Under the pieces are notes generated by a model. The model was not told where the DNA came from. It worked only from the letters and a program-made list of their open reading frames with translations, and ran no database searches. A stretch of DNA of 64,000 bases from Siphlonurus alternatus. Taxonomy: Eukaryota; Arthropoda; Insecta; Ephemeroptera; Siphlonuridae. How positions within the stretch are numbered: the stretch's first letter is position 1; the number at the start of each line of letters is the position of its first letter. A program made the translations under genes and the position numbers. Where the stretch lies: assembly GCA_949825025.1 (NCBI GenBank), contig OX463779.1, positions 22,426,816-22,490,815 on the forward strand, written 5' to 3'. This document shows positions 1 through 12,130 of this stretch, piece after piece.

Positions 1-61
1 GAGCAAAAGTGTAGTTGCTATACGTGCATGGCTAAGGATGAAAATTGTACGTATAAGACAT

Positions 62-209
62 AAAAAGAGGCATTCACAAAGCCTTAAGGCCACATTTAGA
101 GCTCGATAATTTAAGACCAGAAATTTTGGGTCTAAAAAGCATGCCTAAAATCAGGCTTTAAATTATCGAGCCCTAAATGTGGCCTTAGGGCTTTGTGAAT
201 GCCCCTTAA
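62..209. repeat. Fold-back MITE, family A, copy 1
   Basis: The two ends are inverted copies of each other. The left arm reads GGCATTCACAAAGCC then GGCCACATTTAG then CGATAATTTAA, and the right arm gives the reverse complement of each block. About 40 bases of non-palindromic centre separate the arms. A second, decayed copy in opposite orientation lies at 28636-28759, which shows this is a dispersed element. No coding capacity is visible. Confidence 0.75.
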
Positions 210-312
210 AATTTCTCTCCCTGATAATTACCGCACGTAGAGCAAGTGGTGCTCACATACCTGCCCGCCTCAGGCAACACGAACTAACATGCACGTAACG
301 AGAGAGGCTCAC

Positions 313-396
313 CTGGCTGGCCGTGCACTTGGGTCTGGGGCCCTCACAGGGCACGTTGAGGTCGACATGGGTATCGGTGCGCACTAGAACCTTCAT
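313..396 (-). CDS. First coding exon of an unidentified leftward gene (A); continues beyond the window
   Basis: The exon starts at ATG 396-394, encodes 28 residues beginning MKVLVRTDTHVDLNVPC, and ends in phase 0 at a strong donor (CAG|GTGAGC). A TATA box lies about 50-60 bases upstream of the ATG, so this looks like a true first exon with a very short 5' UTR. Further exons would lie left of base 1. I do not recognise the protein; it is basic with two cysteines and shows no clear signal peptide. The promoter closely resembles that of the exon at 7202-7486. The two could be paralogous genes or alternative first exons of one gene, since both end in phase 0. Confidence 0.5.
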
Positions 397-415
397 GGTG
401 CACGCGAGAAGTAAC

Positions 416-460
416 ACTGAAGCTGTGCTTGCGTTCGACCTCGCGCCTTATATATCCCCA
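416..460 (-). promoter_or_regulatory. TATA core promoter of gene A
   Basis: On the minus strand GGGGATATATAAGG (TATA at 454-446) is followed about 30-36 bases downstream by two initiator-like motifs, CACAGC (A at 424) and TTCAGTG (A at 418). The ATG follows some 22-28 bases later. The stretch ACTTGG-GGGATATATAA is shared with the promoter at 7537-7560. Confidence 0.55.
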
Positions 461-571
461 AGTATGTGATAGCCTATGACCTGAGTGACGTCCGTCGAAG
501 CGACCAAGCGACAGCTGGCAGTCGCCACGTTCGCTTATTGTCCTGCTGCCACGAGAAGCTACTGCAGACAC

Positions 572-1553
572 GTTGTCTACACATGCATGATTGTATTGAA
601 TATTGGAAATTCTAAAACTGGCTGCATATTATAAAAATGTTAAAAATGTGTTCAAAAGAGACACCTGTATAGGCGAGTCCATCTTATATAACGCATCAGA
701 GATGACAATTTAAATTGATGATAAATTAATAATATGTTATTATTAGAGTTATTAAATACCTTTGGTAAATGATGCAACAAAATTGACAATTTATTTTCAC
801 TTTTCGAAACTTGAAAAAGTCAAGGTTTTATTATTTTTTTAAAGTTGTGATTTATGTCAGACGTTTTCTCTGAACGGACATCTGTGATGTTGCATGTGTA
901 CGTGTTTTGAGATTGTAAACAATTTATGATAAACACAATACTAATAAATTGTGAAAATGCTCTAGATTCTCGCTTATTGCCATTTATTTTGCAATATTAG
1001 CATGCAAAAGCGAGACAGTCCGTGACCCCAAGTTCGCACTTCGTGTGTGTCACCAGCCTACATAATTTCGCGCCTACGGCCTTCGTGCTTTGCCGGCTTG
1101 TTCTGGATCGTCTTGTTTTCAAACTAATTATATGTCCATGCATGTCGTCTGACGATGAGCAAAGTACGGACTATGAAGTCATATATATATATATATTGGC
1201 AATGGAAACTTCAGTATAACAAATAAAGTATAAAATATATAATTATTTTTTATAATAAATGTGTGCATTTTGAAAACTTGATGTAACTGTATTAATTGTA
1301 TACTGTAGTTAAAAAAGGTTAATTAAATTCGGTATGATCATCTGTCAGAAAAGGGACTTTTGACTTTATCTCACCTGCATACAAAGCATACAAAGCGTAT
1401 ATGACAAACATACGTGATAGGGTAAATATCCAGAAGAGTGATATAGTCATATATAATGTTATATATTAATTATTATTGATCTATATTATGACAATCTCCT
1501 TTTGTCAGATGGAAGTTTTAAATTCTTTTTACTAAAATTGGAAATTAGAATGG
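572..1553. other. Intergenic, AT-rich, no gene recognised
   Basis: The sequence is AT-rich with short ORFs only. I see no splice-bounded exon, RNA gene or clear repeat. A short (TA)n run lies near 1180-1196. Confidence 0.5.
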
Positions 1554-1892
1554 ACAACCGACATAAAAAATTGTTGTTGCAGAAATGAATAGAGGATACC
1601 AAATTATTATACTACGTACTCTGAATTTTTTCAGATTTTTTAGAGTCCCGGACCTAATTTTAAATAATTATTGAAAGTTCTGTAAATTATGTTGCCCCCC
1701 CCCCCTCCCTGAATCCTTAATAAAAAGGATAGGGCCTAGACGCCTATTGACGCACGCCTCCAGGGGGCGTGGCTGCACTTTCAATAATTATTTAAAAATA
1801 GTTCCGGAACTCAAATAAAACTGGAAAAAAATCAGCAGCATAATTCGGTACTCCTATTCATTTACTTATTTAAAAAAAAACTTGTCGGTTGT
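1554..1892. repeat. Fold-back MITE, family B, copy 1
   Basis: Left end ACAACCGACA is matched by inverted TGTCGGTTGT at the right end. Inside, the blocks AGAAATGAATAG, CTGAATTTTTTCAG and AATAATTATTGAAAG recur inverted around a GC-rich centre that includes a run of ten C and GGGGGCGTGGC. The block order matches the elements at 18786-19107 and 37957-38344. Confidence 0.7.
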
Positions 1893-2012
1893 AACATCTA
1901 TTAGCATCTATGTTTTTGTTTATTCCTGCATTTTTATTGGAAATGTTCCATATATTGTAATAATTATATAGAATATGATGATAGTATACGTTCTGCAGCT
2001 CATCTAATTTCG

Positions 2013-2020
2013 TGACGTCA
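2013..2020. promoter_or_regulatory. Perfect CRE palindrome
   Basis: The sequence is TGACGTCA, inside CGTGACGTCACG, in a GC-richer patch at about 2005-2095. It is the canonical CREB/ATF site. No transcript start could be assigned nearby. Confidence 0.35.
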
Positions 2021-2748
2021 CGTATCACATAACTGACTTTGGCGGTCGGCCAGAGATCGCGGTGCACTCGTTTCCGCCTTATCGCCTGTTAATTGCTGCT
2101 ACTTCTTACTACTGCTGCTTTCATCGATTGTAGTAATAAGTACGTGCAATTCTTGCACATGGTAGGCTTAATTTTTTTTTTTTTAAATTTCTCTATTGAA
2201 CATAATTATATATTGTGTATATAGATTTATATTAATGAAAGCATACAGTATTATTATTCAATTGCAATATTGTAAATATCGCATTATCGACATCATCAAT
2301 GCGTAACGATTGTCTTACTTTTATTGAAATACTTTTACAAAAATAAACCTGTTTTAAAAATATTTATCTTTGCAATTATTTTATAATCAAAGCATTATTT
2401 TATTTATTTATGTATGGATTGTATTGCATAAGTTATATCTTTTATACTATTTATACACCTACACCTATATGTACTCTACAGTTCAGTTGAAACGTTATAC
2501 CTACCCGATTTGCATGGCGTTAAGTTCATTTCAAATCCATGTTATTGTTATCATATTTACGTTATATACACAAGGTGGGTAAAGGTAGCTTTACCCACCT
2601 TGTGTATACATATGACAACGTCTGTACAATGAAAGCAAGAGTAACATTACATCTGTCCCAATGTGTGCAGAGTGGAATAATAAGTCATTAAAGTTTGCAC
2701 AAGCATTGCAATTTCTATATAATTATGTATTTGCAAAAGAAAAAAAAA

Positions 2749-3098
2749 CCGGGCACTTGACGCAGTGGTATACACCTCTGATTCGTAATCAGATGGTCGT
2801 GAGTTCGATCCCAGCCATGCACCGCCAAACTTTTCACAAGAAGCGGTTGCTAAAGGACACCCACTCGTGCATCCGGGAGGTGATTGATGGCATCCTCCAT
2901 CAATTGCCGACCATCCTGACTAAGGTTTCCATGGTTTCCTCAGTCACAACCAGGCGAATGCTGGGATGGATTGCTTAGGCCATGGCCGCCCCGGTTTGGA
3001 AGGAACCCAAAAGTAGGGTCTACGAAGAGCCGGGAGGTTAAATTCAATTCAGTCACTTAAATGTGGCCAGTACCCTATACTAGGGTTCAGTTAAAAAG

Positions 3099-3129
<31 letters not shown>
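2749..3129 (+). mobile_element. tRNA-Thr(CGT)-derived SINE, copy 1
   Basis: The head is tRNA-like. An anticodon arm TCTGA-TTCGTAA-TCAGA gives anticodon CGT, and a B box is present (GAGTTCGATCCCA). A tRNA-unrelated body of roughly 250 bases follows, ending TACCCTATACTAGGGTTCAG and then a poly-A tail of about 28. The element at 28789-29156 is nearly identical along its length. An ORF of about 100 codons crosses the element but is only the read-through of the SINE. No clear target-site duplication was found for this copy. Confidence 0.85.
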
Positions 3130-6100
3130 CATTGTAATAATTTAATTTGTAATAATTTAGTAATTTATTTAATATTCCACTGCCGCATGAGATTGTAGCT
3201 TTTATCATTGCAAACAAGTTGCATTTAATCATTTTTTTATGTAATAAGATCAACTCCATCATTACACTGTCAATTATTGTACAAAGTTCTGTGTACCTAT
3301 TTTTTATCCTGATATTTCTTAGATATCACCAGCACGTTGTGATTGAGCACGCAGGCGAGAAAGTATAACAGTGACCTACCACAACATCTCTTATCTCCAG
3401 CAGTAGCCATTCACTATAGAAGTTAATCAAAAAGTTCCGGTCGAATTACGACACAATTGCATTGCCATTACGTTACAAGCTGCAGTTTACAAAGCCAGAT
3501 TAAGTATTTCAGGAAAAAGAAAGGCTGCATGTAGCTGGTGCTCAAGAAACCTGTCGATGCAATGGAAATTTCCACTGTTCGTTGTTTTTATATTCGAATG
3601 GCATTTCTAGGTCCTCGTCTGAAGCCAAAGTCTTTCCAACTTTAATTAAACAATTTGGTAAACAAAAATATGCCACAGTTCACATGATAATGACTTAAAA
3701 TTTATTTAAATTTTGTATAAAATTTATACATGCATAATTAAGTTTATATTTTTATGATATAATTCAGATTTTTTTTTATTGTTAAAAATTTGTGTTGGCA
3801 GAGATTAAACACACGAAGGCTGTAAAATAATTTGAGATGTGAAAGCTTGTATATATAATAATACTTAAAGACATATCCTGCAATTATGAATATTATATAA
3901 TATTGTACTAAAAGATAAGTGCACACTTTTGTAAACGATAATTAATTTATATAATATACACTTTTTCTAAAGATATATGAGAGACGACCGTGAGTATATT
4001 CTTATACAACGACCTCTTTTTGTATCAAGTTCTATTTCTGAATAATATCAAGAGCCCGTATTCTGACTCCATACTAATAAGAGGTTTGTTCGTTTGTCTT
4101 GATGCGTCCAGACACTGCTGTGACGCCTAAGGAGGTGCCATGTCATATGATGATGCAAACTACACCGCAATTGCCTCGCTGCAATTCGAGATGATGTGAG
4201 CCATGTGAGTAATTGCACGTGCAACTTGGCACCTGATCGCTTGATTGCCGTTACATGCTAGTCGTCGCGTCACGCTGGCCACATAGTACTTCACTTGTCT
4301 GGCCCCCGAGCACCGCTTTCTGATTGGCCCACAACGAAGGTGTGTCTGCAATCCAGAACGTGAATGGAAGGTTGCATGGACCGGTTTCGTGGAATTTTTA
4401 TTTAGACTTATATAGCTTGCATTTCTTGCCACATACACAACACACCGTCTCGACTAGATAATTTTGTTGTATAGTAACAAAAAACTTGATTGTCCTGCAG
4501 GTATACCGTGACGGGACAGACGACGGCGCCTGTTTTGGTAATCTTATATACTTGTCTTGGAAAGTATGGTTTTCATCATCTATGCCATGCCTTATGAAAA
4601 GTTAAACATTTTAAAAGATCTACCACTGGCCTGACCCATCTTCCAAAACTAGTAATTGATAAATGTTAATTAACCCAAAGAGAAAGTGAGATGTTACTGC
4701 GGCGGTTTGCATAGTAAAGGAAGAGGAAGTTGGAAATTGATAACAATAATTGTATCTGCCGGAGAGACCAACGAACGACCTCGCGACTCGCGTCTTGTGT
4801 CGCCTGCCGATACCTGTTGCAGCCACTGACTTAAATGATCACAAAAAATATTTTGTATATTCGGATTTACTTTCAAGATGTTGAAATTACGACAACTAGA
4901 AATGCCTGTACTTTTTATAAACATTCTAATTTTTTACACTTTTAAATTTAACCATTCAAAAACAAGAAAAAAAAGAAACGCTTGGTCAAATTTCATAATA
5001 ATTCAAAAGTGGAAAATCACATTATTCTTTAGAACAATTTGCAAATTTTTATTGTTTACTCTTATTGCTTATTCTAAGTAACGTTCAAGTTCGCCATCTA
5101 TACAGAGAGAATAGTGAGATGCTTGTCAGCCTTCAACAGCACCGCTCCTCTGCATTCATGTACATGCAATGCAACACCATGTAATTTGCCATATTAAGCA
5201 TAATTTCACTCAGGATCTAGAATTATTTATATCCTTGAGTATATTTATGGTTCTCATTAAAATATAGATCATGTAATTATAAACATAGATATGGTAAATA
5301 CAGTGAAGGAAATACATCGAGGCGTAGCAATGAATCTAATGCGTGGAGACATGAACGCACGGAGAAAAATATTTGTGCTGTAAGTACTGTATAGGTTGTT
5401 AAAAACATATTATTGAATCAGACAGATTATGCTATCATACCACGTGTCATTTATAATACTATGTATTATAATCATATAACAGGTTATCATGTTGGATTAT
5501 ATAATGAGTTTATTAAACTTCAGATCTTGGCCGTTTAATTTTTTTTTATTTTTTTTTTACCCGTTCTTTTCTCATGGAATATTCGATTAAATTTAAAGCG
5601 TATGTATCGTAAGGTACTTATATACTGCATGTATTACGATAAGAAAGGTGACGGATTGTTTTCTTGATTTGTCTTATCAGCACGTATCTAGCTCGTGTTC
5701 AGGATGAGTTAGTTGTTTACGGCCTCCTCGCATATAATTGTTTGACATTGACAATCCTCGCCACGCGCGTATATGATAATTTAATCCATAAGTTTATATT
5801 TTATACTGCATCATGCGAAAACATTTAACTGTAAAAATAATACAGAACATTTTATTCTAGCAAAAATATAGAAGAAATTTTAAATACATTTAAAAATAGA
5901 GCCATGCAGGTATACTGCTGAATTTAAAGGTTTTATGCGCAATGCACATGTGTTAATACGGGAAGAGTGTTTTTTTTTTATATTTTTCTCCGTTAGGCAG
6001 ATAACCTCTCACACATGCATCAGTACTATGATATCGACATCATAGGATTTAGTTTAAAACTATTTTACCTTTTTATACATTATATACTATTAATAGCTCA

Positions 6101-7201
6101 TTTACAATGCAACTGTTATATCGGCGTCTGCTGATAATGCAAGTCATTTATTATATATTTCTCCTTGCGGTATTTTGTACGTTCTAAACTGAAAGATTGT
6201 TTTGTTAAATTTACAATTTCTCAATAACATGCAGTTCCCACACGGGTTCTCATCCTAAGCCGCGACTGTATCGCTATTATCGCACACTTTGATCTATATT
6301 TTATCACCGATAATCCTTGAGGAAGATTATTGTTTGGCATTCTGTTGATCGATCTGCAGAATCGACGTCAGCATTATATTCGTGATTTGCCTTGACCATG
6401 GACCGAAAGACTCAAGGAAATATAATTATCATGCACAATTGTTTTATATTGTAATGATTTTTACACCATTTTTTAACAAATTTCTGCGTCTTAAATTTTC
6501 TTGGCGATTTTATTTTAGAAGTCAAAGTTTTGAAATAGAATGGAATTTTATCAAAAGCGATACCAAGGAATGAGCAGCTATTGCGTTGTTTCTATTTTGT
6601 TATAGTTTTGTAACGCAAATTAATCAAGGCTTGAAAGGTGTGTTCTTTTAATAAAATATAGCACCAAAGTTATCATATAATTGAAATACCCAATAAATTT
6701 ACAGTTGTGTGAGAGCAAACAATGTTCCAATCATTTTGTAAGACGTTAATTGCATTACGAAATACTATATACATTTATATGTGTTTTCTGTTTTTTCAAT
6801 TTTTTGATATATATTTATACGTTACTTAATATATATATATATTAATATATATATTAAAAATAGACAAATATATTTTTCTATAGAAAAATAATTGTGCAAA
6901 AAATTAAGAAATCCGTTGTACTAATTTGTAATATATTATTTTTTATTATATTGGTTATTATGTTATTTTACTTGGTATGAAAAACATTTAAAGAAATCTA
7001 GAGATGTCAAGTGATGTTTGCAAATTTATCAAATTTATTACTTGTTTACGCTTATACATAGCATATGCATACATTCTTAATAATCTGCCAAATTGAAGTT
7101 TGCGAATTTCATTTAGGACACACGAGACAAATAAACTTTGAACCTGCACGTGGATATATTAAAATATATTTAAAAAAAAAAAAAAAAAATTATGTACTAA
7201 C
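3130..7201. other. Intergenic or intron of gene B; AT-rich
   Basis: No protein exon was recognised on either strand. If the exon at 7202-7486 belongs to a leftward gene, this is its first intron or further intergenic DNA. A GC-richer patch at 4120-4440 has a minus-strand TATA-like CTATATAAG at about 4407-4415 followed by an ATG, and may be a third small promoter. Simple repeats include TATATA runs near 6825-6855 and a poly-A of about 17 near 7172-7188. Confidence 0.4.
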
Positions 7202-7486
7202 CTGCGGCCATAACCGTCCAATAGTGGGCACTGAGCTGTCGCCACTGGACGAAGAGGTCTCGCTGTCCTCGCCCCGGTTACCACGAGGGTGGCTCAGGGG
7301 TAGTTGTTCCTCAGACTCTGCGTAGCCCAGCCCGCGGTTCGAGTAGGCAGCGTCATCTTTGACCTCAGCAGACACTGAGGCCGTCGAGGTGTCACCGGTC
7401 TTAGCGGGGGACCCCAGGTGTTGAGGTCCTCCAAGTAATAAATTCACCTCGCGGTAGTTAGAACCCATCAGAGTATCTGCAGACAT
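7202..7486 (-). CDS. First coding exon of an unidentified leftward gene (B)
   Basis: ATG at 7486-7484 opens 95 codons ending in phase 0 at CAG|GTTAGT. The predicted N-terminus starts MSADTLMGSNYREVNLLLGG and then becomes low-complexity and acidic, with a run DSETSSSSGDSS near its end, so it is probably disordered. A TATA box about 55 bases upstream supports a transcription start here. A longer frame begins upstream at 7555 but would begin inside the TATA box. Composition resembles the variable N-terminal exon of a regulatory protein, but I cannot name it and no downstream exon was identified. Confidence 0.5.
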
Positions 7487-7507
7487 TTGTCGAGTAAAAC
7501 CAAACGG

Positions 7508-7560
7508 TGCTGTAACAGTAGCCACACCGCTCTCCACTTTATATATCCCCGCCAAGTACT
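7508..7560 (-). promoter_or_regulatory. TATA core promoter of gene B
   Basis: The minus strand reads GTACTTGGCGGGGATATATAAAG, with the TATA at 7545-7537. A start near 7511-7513 (TTACAGC) would leave a 5' UTR of about 25 bases. The core is almost the same as that of gene A at 446-460. Confidence 0.55.
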
Positions 7561-8150
7561 CGTATCTTGTCTTCCATTGGTCCAGTCCTTCTCTCTCTTG
7601 ACGAACCGCCCCACCCTCCTCCTCCCCCTCTCTCCTCCCTCAATAAACGACATTCAATTGTGTGTTGAACACACCACAAATAGTATGATTGTATATATAG
7701 GGTGATTCAAATAACATCTATCTAGACGATCGAGAGATATTATAATGATATGATATTGGTCAAGCAATAGAGGTTGAATAAATTGTCAGCATGATACACT
7801 TGATGCAAAAAAATGACCTATTGACATTATTATATTTAAACGATCTTTAACTTCCCTTATTATTTATTTTTATTATAGACATTCATTATGAAAAATTAAT
7901 ATGTCACTGTGATTTATTAATGCAAATTTTGACACATAACAAGCTGTTAATAAAAATTAGCAACACTTTATATAAATCTTAGTTAGGAATTCGCACGTCA
8001 GCACCGCACTATAGTCCGTCGTATATAGCAGCAGCTTCAAGACAGATTGCTGGTGCAGCAACTCCTCGTGTGTGGCTATCACTGTCAGTCGACTCCGATC
8101 AGCTGGCTAATACCGGTCAGCAGCACCCTGATTCTACAGACGTCACGACG

Positions 8151-8160
8151 GTCACGTGAC
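8151..8160. promoter_or_regulatory. Palindromic E-box (CLEAR-like)
   Basis: GTCACGTGAC is an exact match to the palindromic site bound by TFEB/MITF/USF-type bHLH-zipper factors. It lies 9 bases after a GACGTCAC element inside a GC-rich island. The same ten bases occur at 58718-58727. Confidence 0.35.
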
Positions 8161-11100
8161 CTCACTGACACACATGAGATGACCCCGGGTCACCACTCAT
8201 CTGGGTGATTCCTCGCAATAGCCTCAGTACTATTTATTGATATCATCTTAAATATGTCGAGTAGTTGCCAACATTCATGTCTGAAGAATACAGGTGTTTT
8301 CACTACGCTCTGTAATTCAGTCTCCTTCAAGCACAGTATGGCATTGCATTATTATTGTTGTTCTGGAGAGATCTCTTATGTGCAGTACGTGAAATGGGGA
8401 TACTTTTTTTTAGCACTGATATGTTTGAATTTTATGTAATTTCAATTAATTATATAAAAACTCCAATTTATTACTTAAATATAATACAAATTCGTACAGT
8501 TTTTATAGTGGAATGATGCAGTATTATCTGTTAGAGTCTAGCTGGTGGGTTGTTTATGATTTTATACCAGTTTCAGTCTTCATTTTTTTTTTTTCTTTCT
8601 TCTAGAAGTCATGATTAATTGTGAAATTGTGTTCCACATGCAAGAGTTTTGTTGACGGTTCATTGATCTTAAAAAATAAGAAAAAATAAGTAAAATGAAA
8701 AAACTTAATAAAAGGAGATAATATTGAATGATGAGCTGTTGGTAAAACAGAAACATGTTTCGTTGAATTCATTGTTAGCATTTAAGTTTGTATTATTGCA
8801 TTATAGCCAAAAATTTAAAAAAATATATATTTGCCTTTTTTTTCTGCCAACAATTACTACTTATTTTGCCTCGTGCAAATCATTAACAATAAAGATAATT
8901 TATAATAATTGTAGAATAATTTTGGAACCTAATTTCTTGCAGTACTGTATGTACGTCTATATTAGTAGTAAGGGATAATGACGGTCATGCAACAGACATT
9001 ATAAAACATGCTGCCACCATGCAAGGTCTAGTTTCGTCATGGCGAATCTTTAATCTCGTAAATGACCGCCATTTACTCGTAAAAAATAATCACCACCACT
9101 ACCAGTTACGTAAATATCATCAATATAGTGACGTCTTCTTAAAGTTATTTTGGAATTTAATTAAAAAAAAGAACAACAAAAACACGCTCAAATTGCGAGC
9201 TAAATTTAGTGAAGCTTTTCAAGTGCGAAGTTGTTTTGCTGCTCGGTCAGCTGACTTGGGGTGGATCAGGACGGCGGGCGGCCGAGGTGACGGACGAACC
9301 CAGCAGGAAGGTCGGGGCCGCCTGCCAGCCTTGGCCCTGCCGTGGTCACCACGGAAATGCTGCGATAAACATTAGAAGGATTCCATTTCGGTATGAAAGC
9401 TAATAAATTGGTGGTATTTCCCAACAAACTTCTTCTATTTGTAATTAAGTTACTCTTACCAAAACTATGCATCTTTTTTTTTTTTTTCTTTTTAATAGCT
9501 GATCATACATGCAGTATATATATTTGAAATTATTTTTAACGAAACACGATAAAAAAAAAGGGAAGTCATCCACTTGTTTATTATTACTTTGGTCATCGTG
9601 TTGATGAAGAACAGAAATGTCGTGTAAGTTGCATACCTACCAAGCCTGCAGGGGTTGGTATTAAAGCGATTGATTAGTTCCATCACTAGTACATCAAATG
9701 ACACAATAGTACATAAATGAGACCGTTAGTTACAAAACAACATTTTTTTCTGATAAGATCTATACAATTGGAAAATACTGAATTCCATTGGTAAAATATT
9801 GCATGAAAGCATCAAGTTCATTCAGTTATGAACTTGAGGCAATTGAAAATATTTTATCAATGAACTTGAGATTTTGTTCCGATACCGCGTCAATTAATTT
9901 TATAATAATTTCTTATCACAATAATTTACATAAAAATAATTTTTATTTTGTTTTTGCTGTAAATTAATAATGTCAGAACTTTGTTGCTAATTAAATTATT
10001 TATTGTCACAACTGCATGCTGTTCTCAATGTTTGATCTCTGTATCTTTTGCAAAATAAATCTACCTTTGAATGTATACAAATACTGAACATATAACAGTA
10101 TTTGTAAGATTCAACGTTCAAGTACCGATGCTTAAGCATGGTAAAGTGAGCCTTACATACACTCTGAAGTACATACAAGTATGGATCGCGTGCTGGTCAT
10201 GTGCACACAGAACTCAAACTAACCGTGTGACAACAAAGATAACGACGTAATTACAGGTCTGTGTTTATAATGTGGCTGCACTAATGGTGATTCACTGCTA
10301 ATGGCAGCATGCAAGGTCAAAAACAGATCATATTTTTCAATACCTCTCTTTGTTTTGCAGCTTTTAATTTGAGGATATAGCTTAAGCTCAATAAATAGGA
10401 TCTATAGCAAGTAAATACACATTGAAATGGAGTTGTTGGCAAGACCAATCGATTTTAATTGTTCATCGACTTATTAGTTGTTGTCTCCCGAAAACTTTCA
10501 CACTTCAATTTTGAATTATAATATATATATATAATAATGTATTATAATTATTTTTATTTTTATTATATTTATTGGTAAATATACAATAGTTTATTTTTGT
10601 CGATCATTAATATATATAGAAAAATTAATAAACCTCAGTCATATCTGCAGAAGAAGAAAAATAAATCATGCAATTTTGAAATTATATCGTTACAATGAAT
10701 GTCTGGTTTTCAAAGCGCAATTTCCCTACAGTTTTATGGGATTACGCCTTGTAGTTACAAGTTGCGTCAGACCTCGATGATAATTGCCAAGCCTGGAGAC
10801 GAAGGCATGGCCCGCGTGCAGTGCAGCACGACGTGCATGCAGGTTCCCCGAACCCGTCGTCACACGTGCATGCCGTAACGTGGCGAGGCCGCCCCGTGCC
10901 CCACATGTAGGTCAGTTATGCACGGGGAAAGTCATGGCGCCCGCAGGTAGTGCACACTGCGGTAACTGCAGCACAAGTGGTCTTTCAAGCTGCGAACCCT
11001 ATATACTCAGGTCACCATCTATTTATAGACTAGCTTATTGTAGATGTGCAAAATAGGCAGTGGCTATTAGTTAGTTTAAAAAAAAAATGCCATGATGCTG

Positions 11101-11559
11101 AAAAAGATTAAAAACCAAATAGCAAAATTTTCAATCTCGTCCTCTCTCCTCTAATGAATCTAGCTATATTTAACAGATTCAATTAATGTTGACTAGAATT
11201 TATAATGGACCATTATACAAAGAAAGCAATCTATAATCATAGTACTGATAGTAAAAATAATACTATAAATTAACTGAATTAAGTATTTATTGGATCCATT
11301 ACAGTATTATAGATGGGGAAGAAAATTGTATTCTAATGGTTTAACGTTTCATTGCACACGTCAATGCATTGTGGGGATTGTAAGTGGAGGGTGACGCAAG
11401 AGGAGGCTCGCTCGTGGTGTCCAGTTCATGAGCATGCATGAGATCAAGCCTGTAATAAATCTCTCAGCATTAATTCCGTCCGTGTCCATTTGCGTTTTTT
11501 TCCACCGCTCGCCGCGCACTGACCGCAAGAAGGTGTTTCTTTTTCAGCTTGAGGGAGAT

Positions 11560-11790
11560 TTCAACGAGCCAATAAGAAGGCTCAAGAGCGGGGCAGCAGC
11601 CAATGGGAGAAATGTGAGGCACACACCTCCGTGAGCCGTTCACCTTGCTGTCCCGCTCACCTTGATGCGGCGAGCGAACCCTGTGCACTCGTGACGTCAT
11701 AATGCCAGCAGGACGACACCCAAGGACGAGACTATCGTCGTCCCTGTCTGCTGCTGTATATAGTTTAATTAACCAAACGTCCCTACTAGA
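11560..11790 (+). promoter_or_regulatory. Candidate plus-strand promoter: CCAAT x2, CRE, TATA
   Basis: In order along the plus strand are AGCCAATAAG (about 11568), AGCCAATGGG (about 11598), TGACGTCA (11692-11699) and TGTATATAG (about 11755). The arrangement is that of a regulated polymerase II promoter directed rightward, but no coding exon with a good donor could be identified after it. It could drive RBX2 or a non-coding transcript. Confidence 0.35.
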
Positions 11791-12030
11791 AGTACAGAGT
11801 TTCTCAGCTCAAATGTCAATGCATGGGTGGATTAATTCCATTTTTTGTATAAGTAAATCTACGGTATACATATACATTACAACTAAATGTCGTTCTTAAA
11901 ACTATTGGTATTATAATATTAATATATAAGACCTTCGAGGAAACAAAATATAATAAGGGACTATAGTGTGTGTGTGTGGATAATTATTCTCACTGTCAGT
12001 CTACTGTGTTAAATATTATACCATATAAAA

Positions 12031-12031
12031 G

Positions 12032-12110
<79 letters not shown>

Positions 12111-12130
12111 TTCATTTATTTATTTATTTG
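12031..12130. repeat. (TTTA)n microsatellite
   Basis: About 25 tandem TTTA units with a single interruption (TTCA) near the right end. The repeat creates a spurious reading frame of repeated YLFI residues. Confidence 0.95.

Noticed and set aside
2749..2822. Free-standing tRNA-Thr(CGT) gene
   Set aside because: The tRNA-like head is followed by a conserved body and poly-A and recurs with a target-site duplication at 28789, so it is a SINE.
2661..2978. Plus-strand ORF of 105 codons, repeated at 28752-29126
   Set aside because: It reads through the tRNA-derived SINE; the similarity between the two ORFs is due to the repeat, not to a gene.
4160..4438. Minus-strand ORF of 92 codons with a TATA-like motif
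   Set aside because: The frame starts inside the putative promoter, and the next ATG gives only a short frame; kept only as a possible promoter patch in the intergenic entry.
7487..7705. Plus-strand ORF over the gene B promoter
   Set aside because: It overlaps the TATA core on the other strand and has no splice or family support.
10784..11056. 90-codon ORF in a GC-rich island
   Set aside because: GC-rich DNA keeps frames open by chance; no recognisable domain or splice borders.
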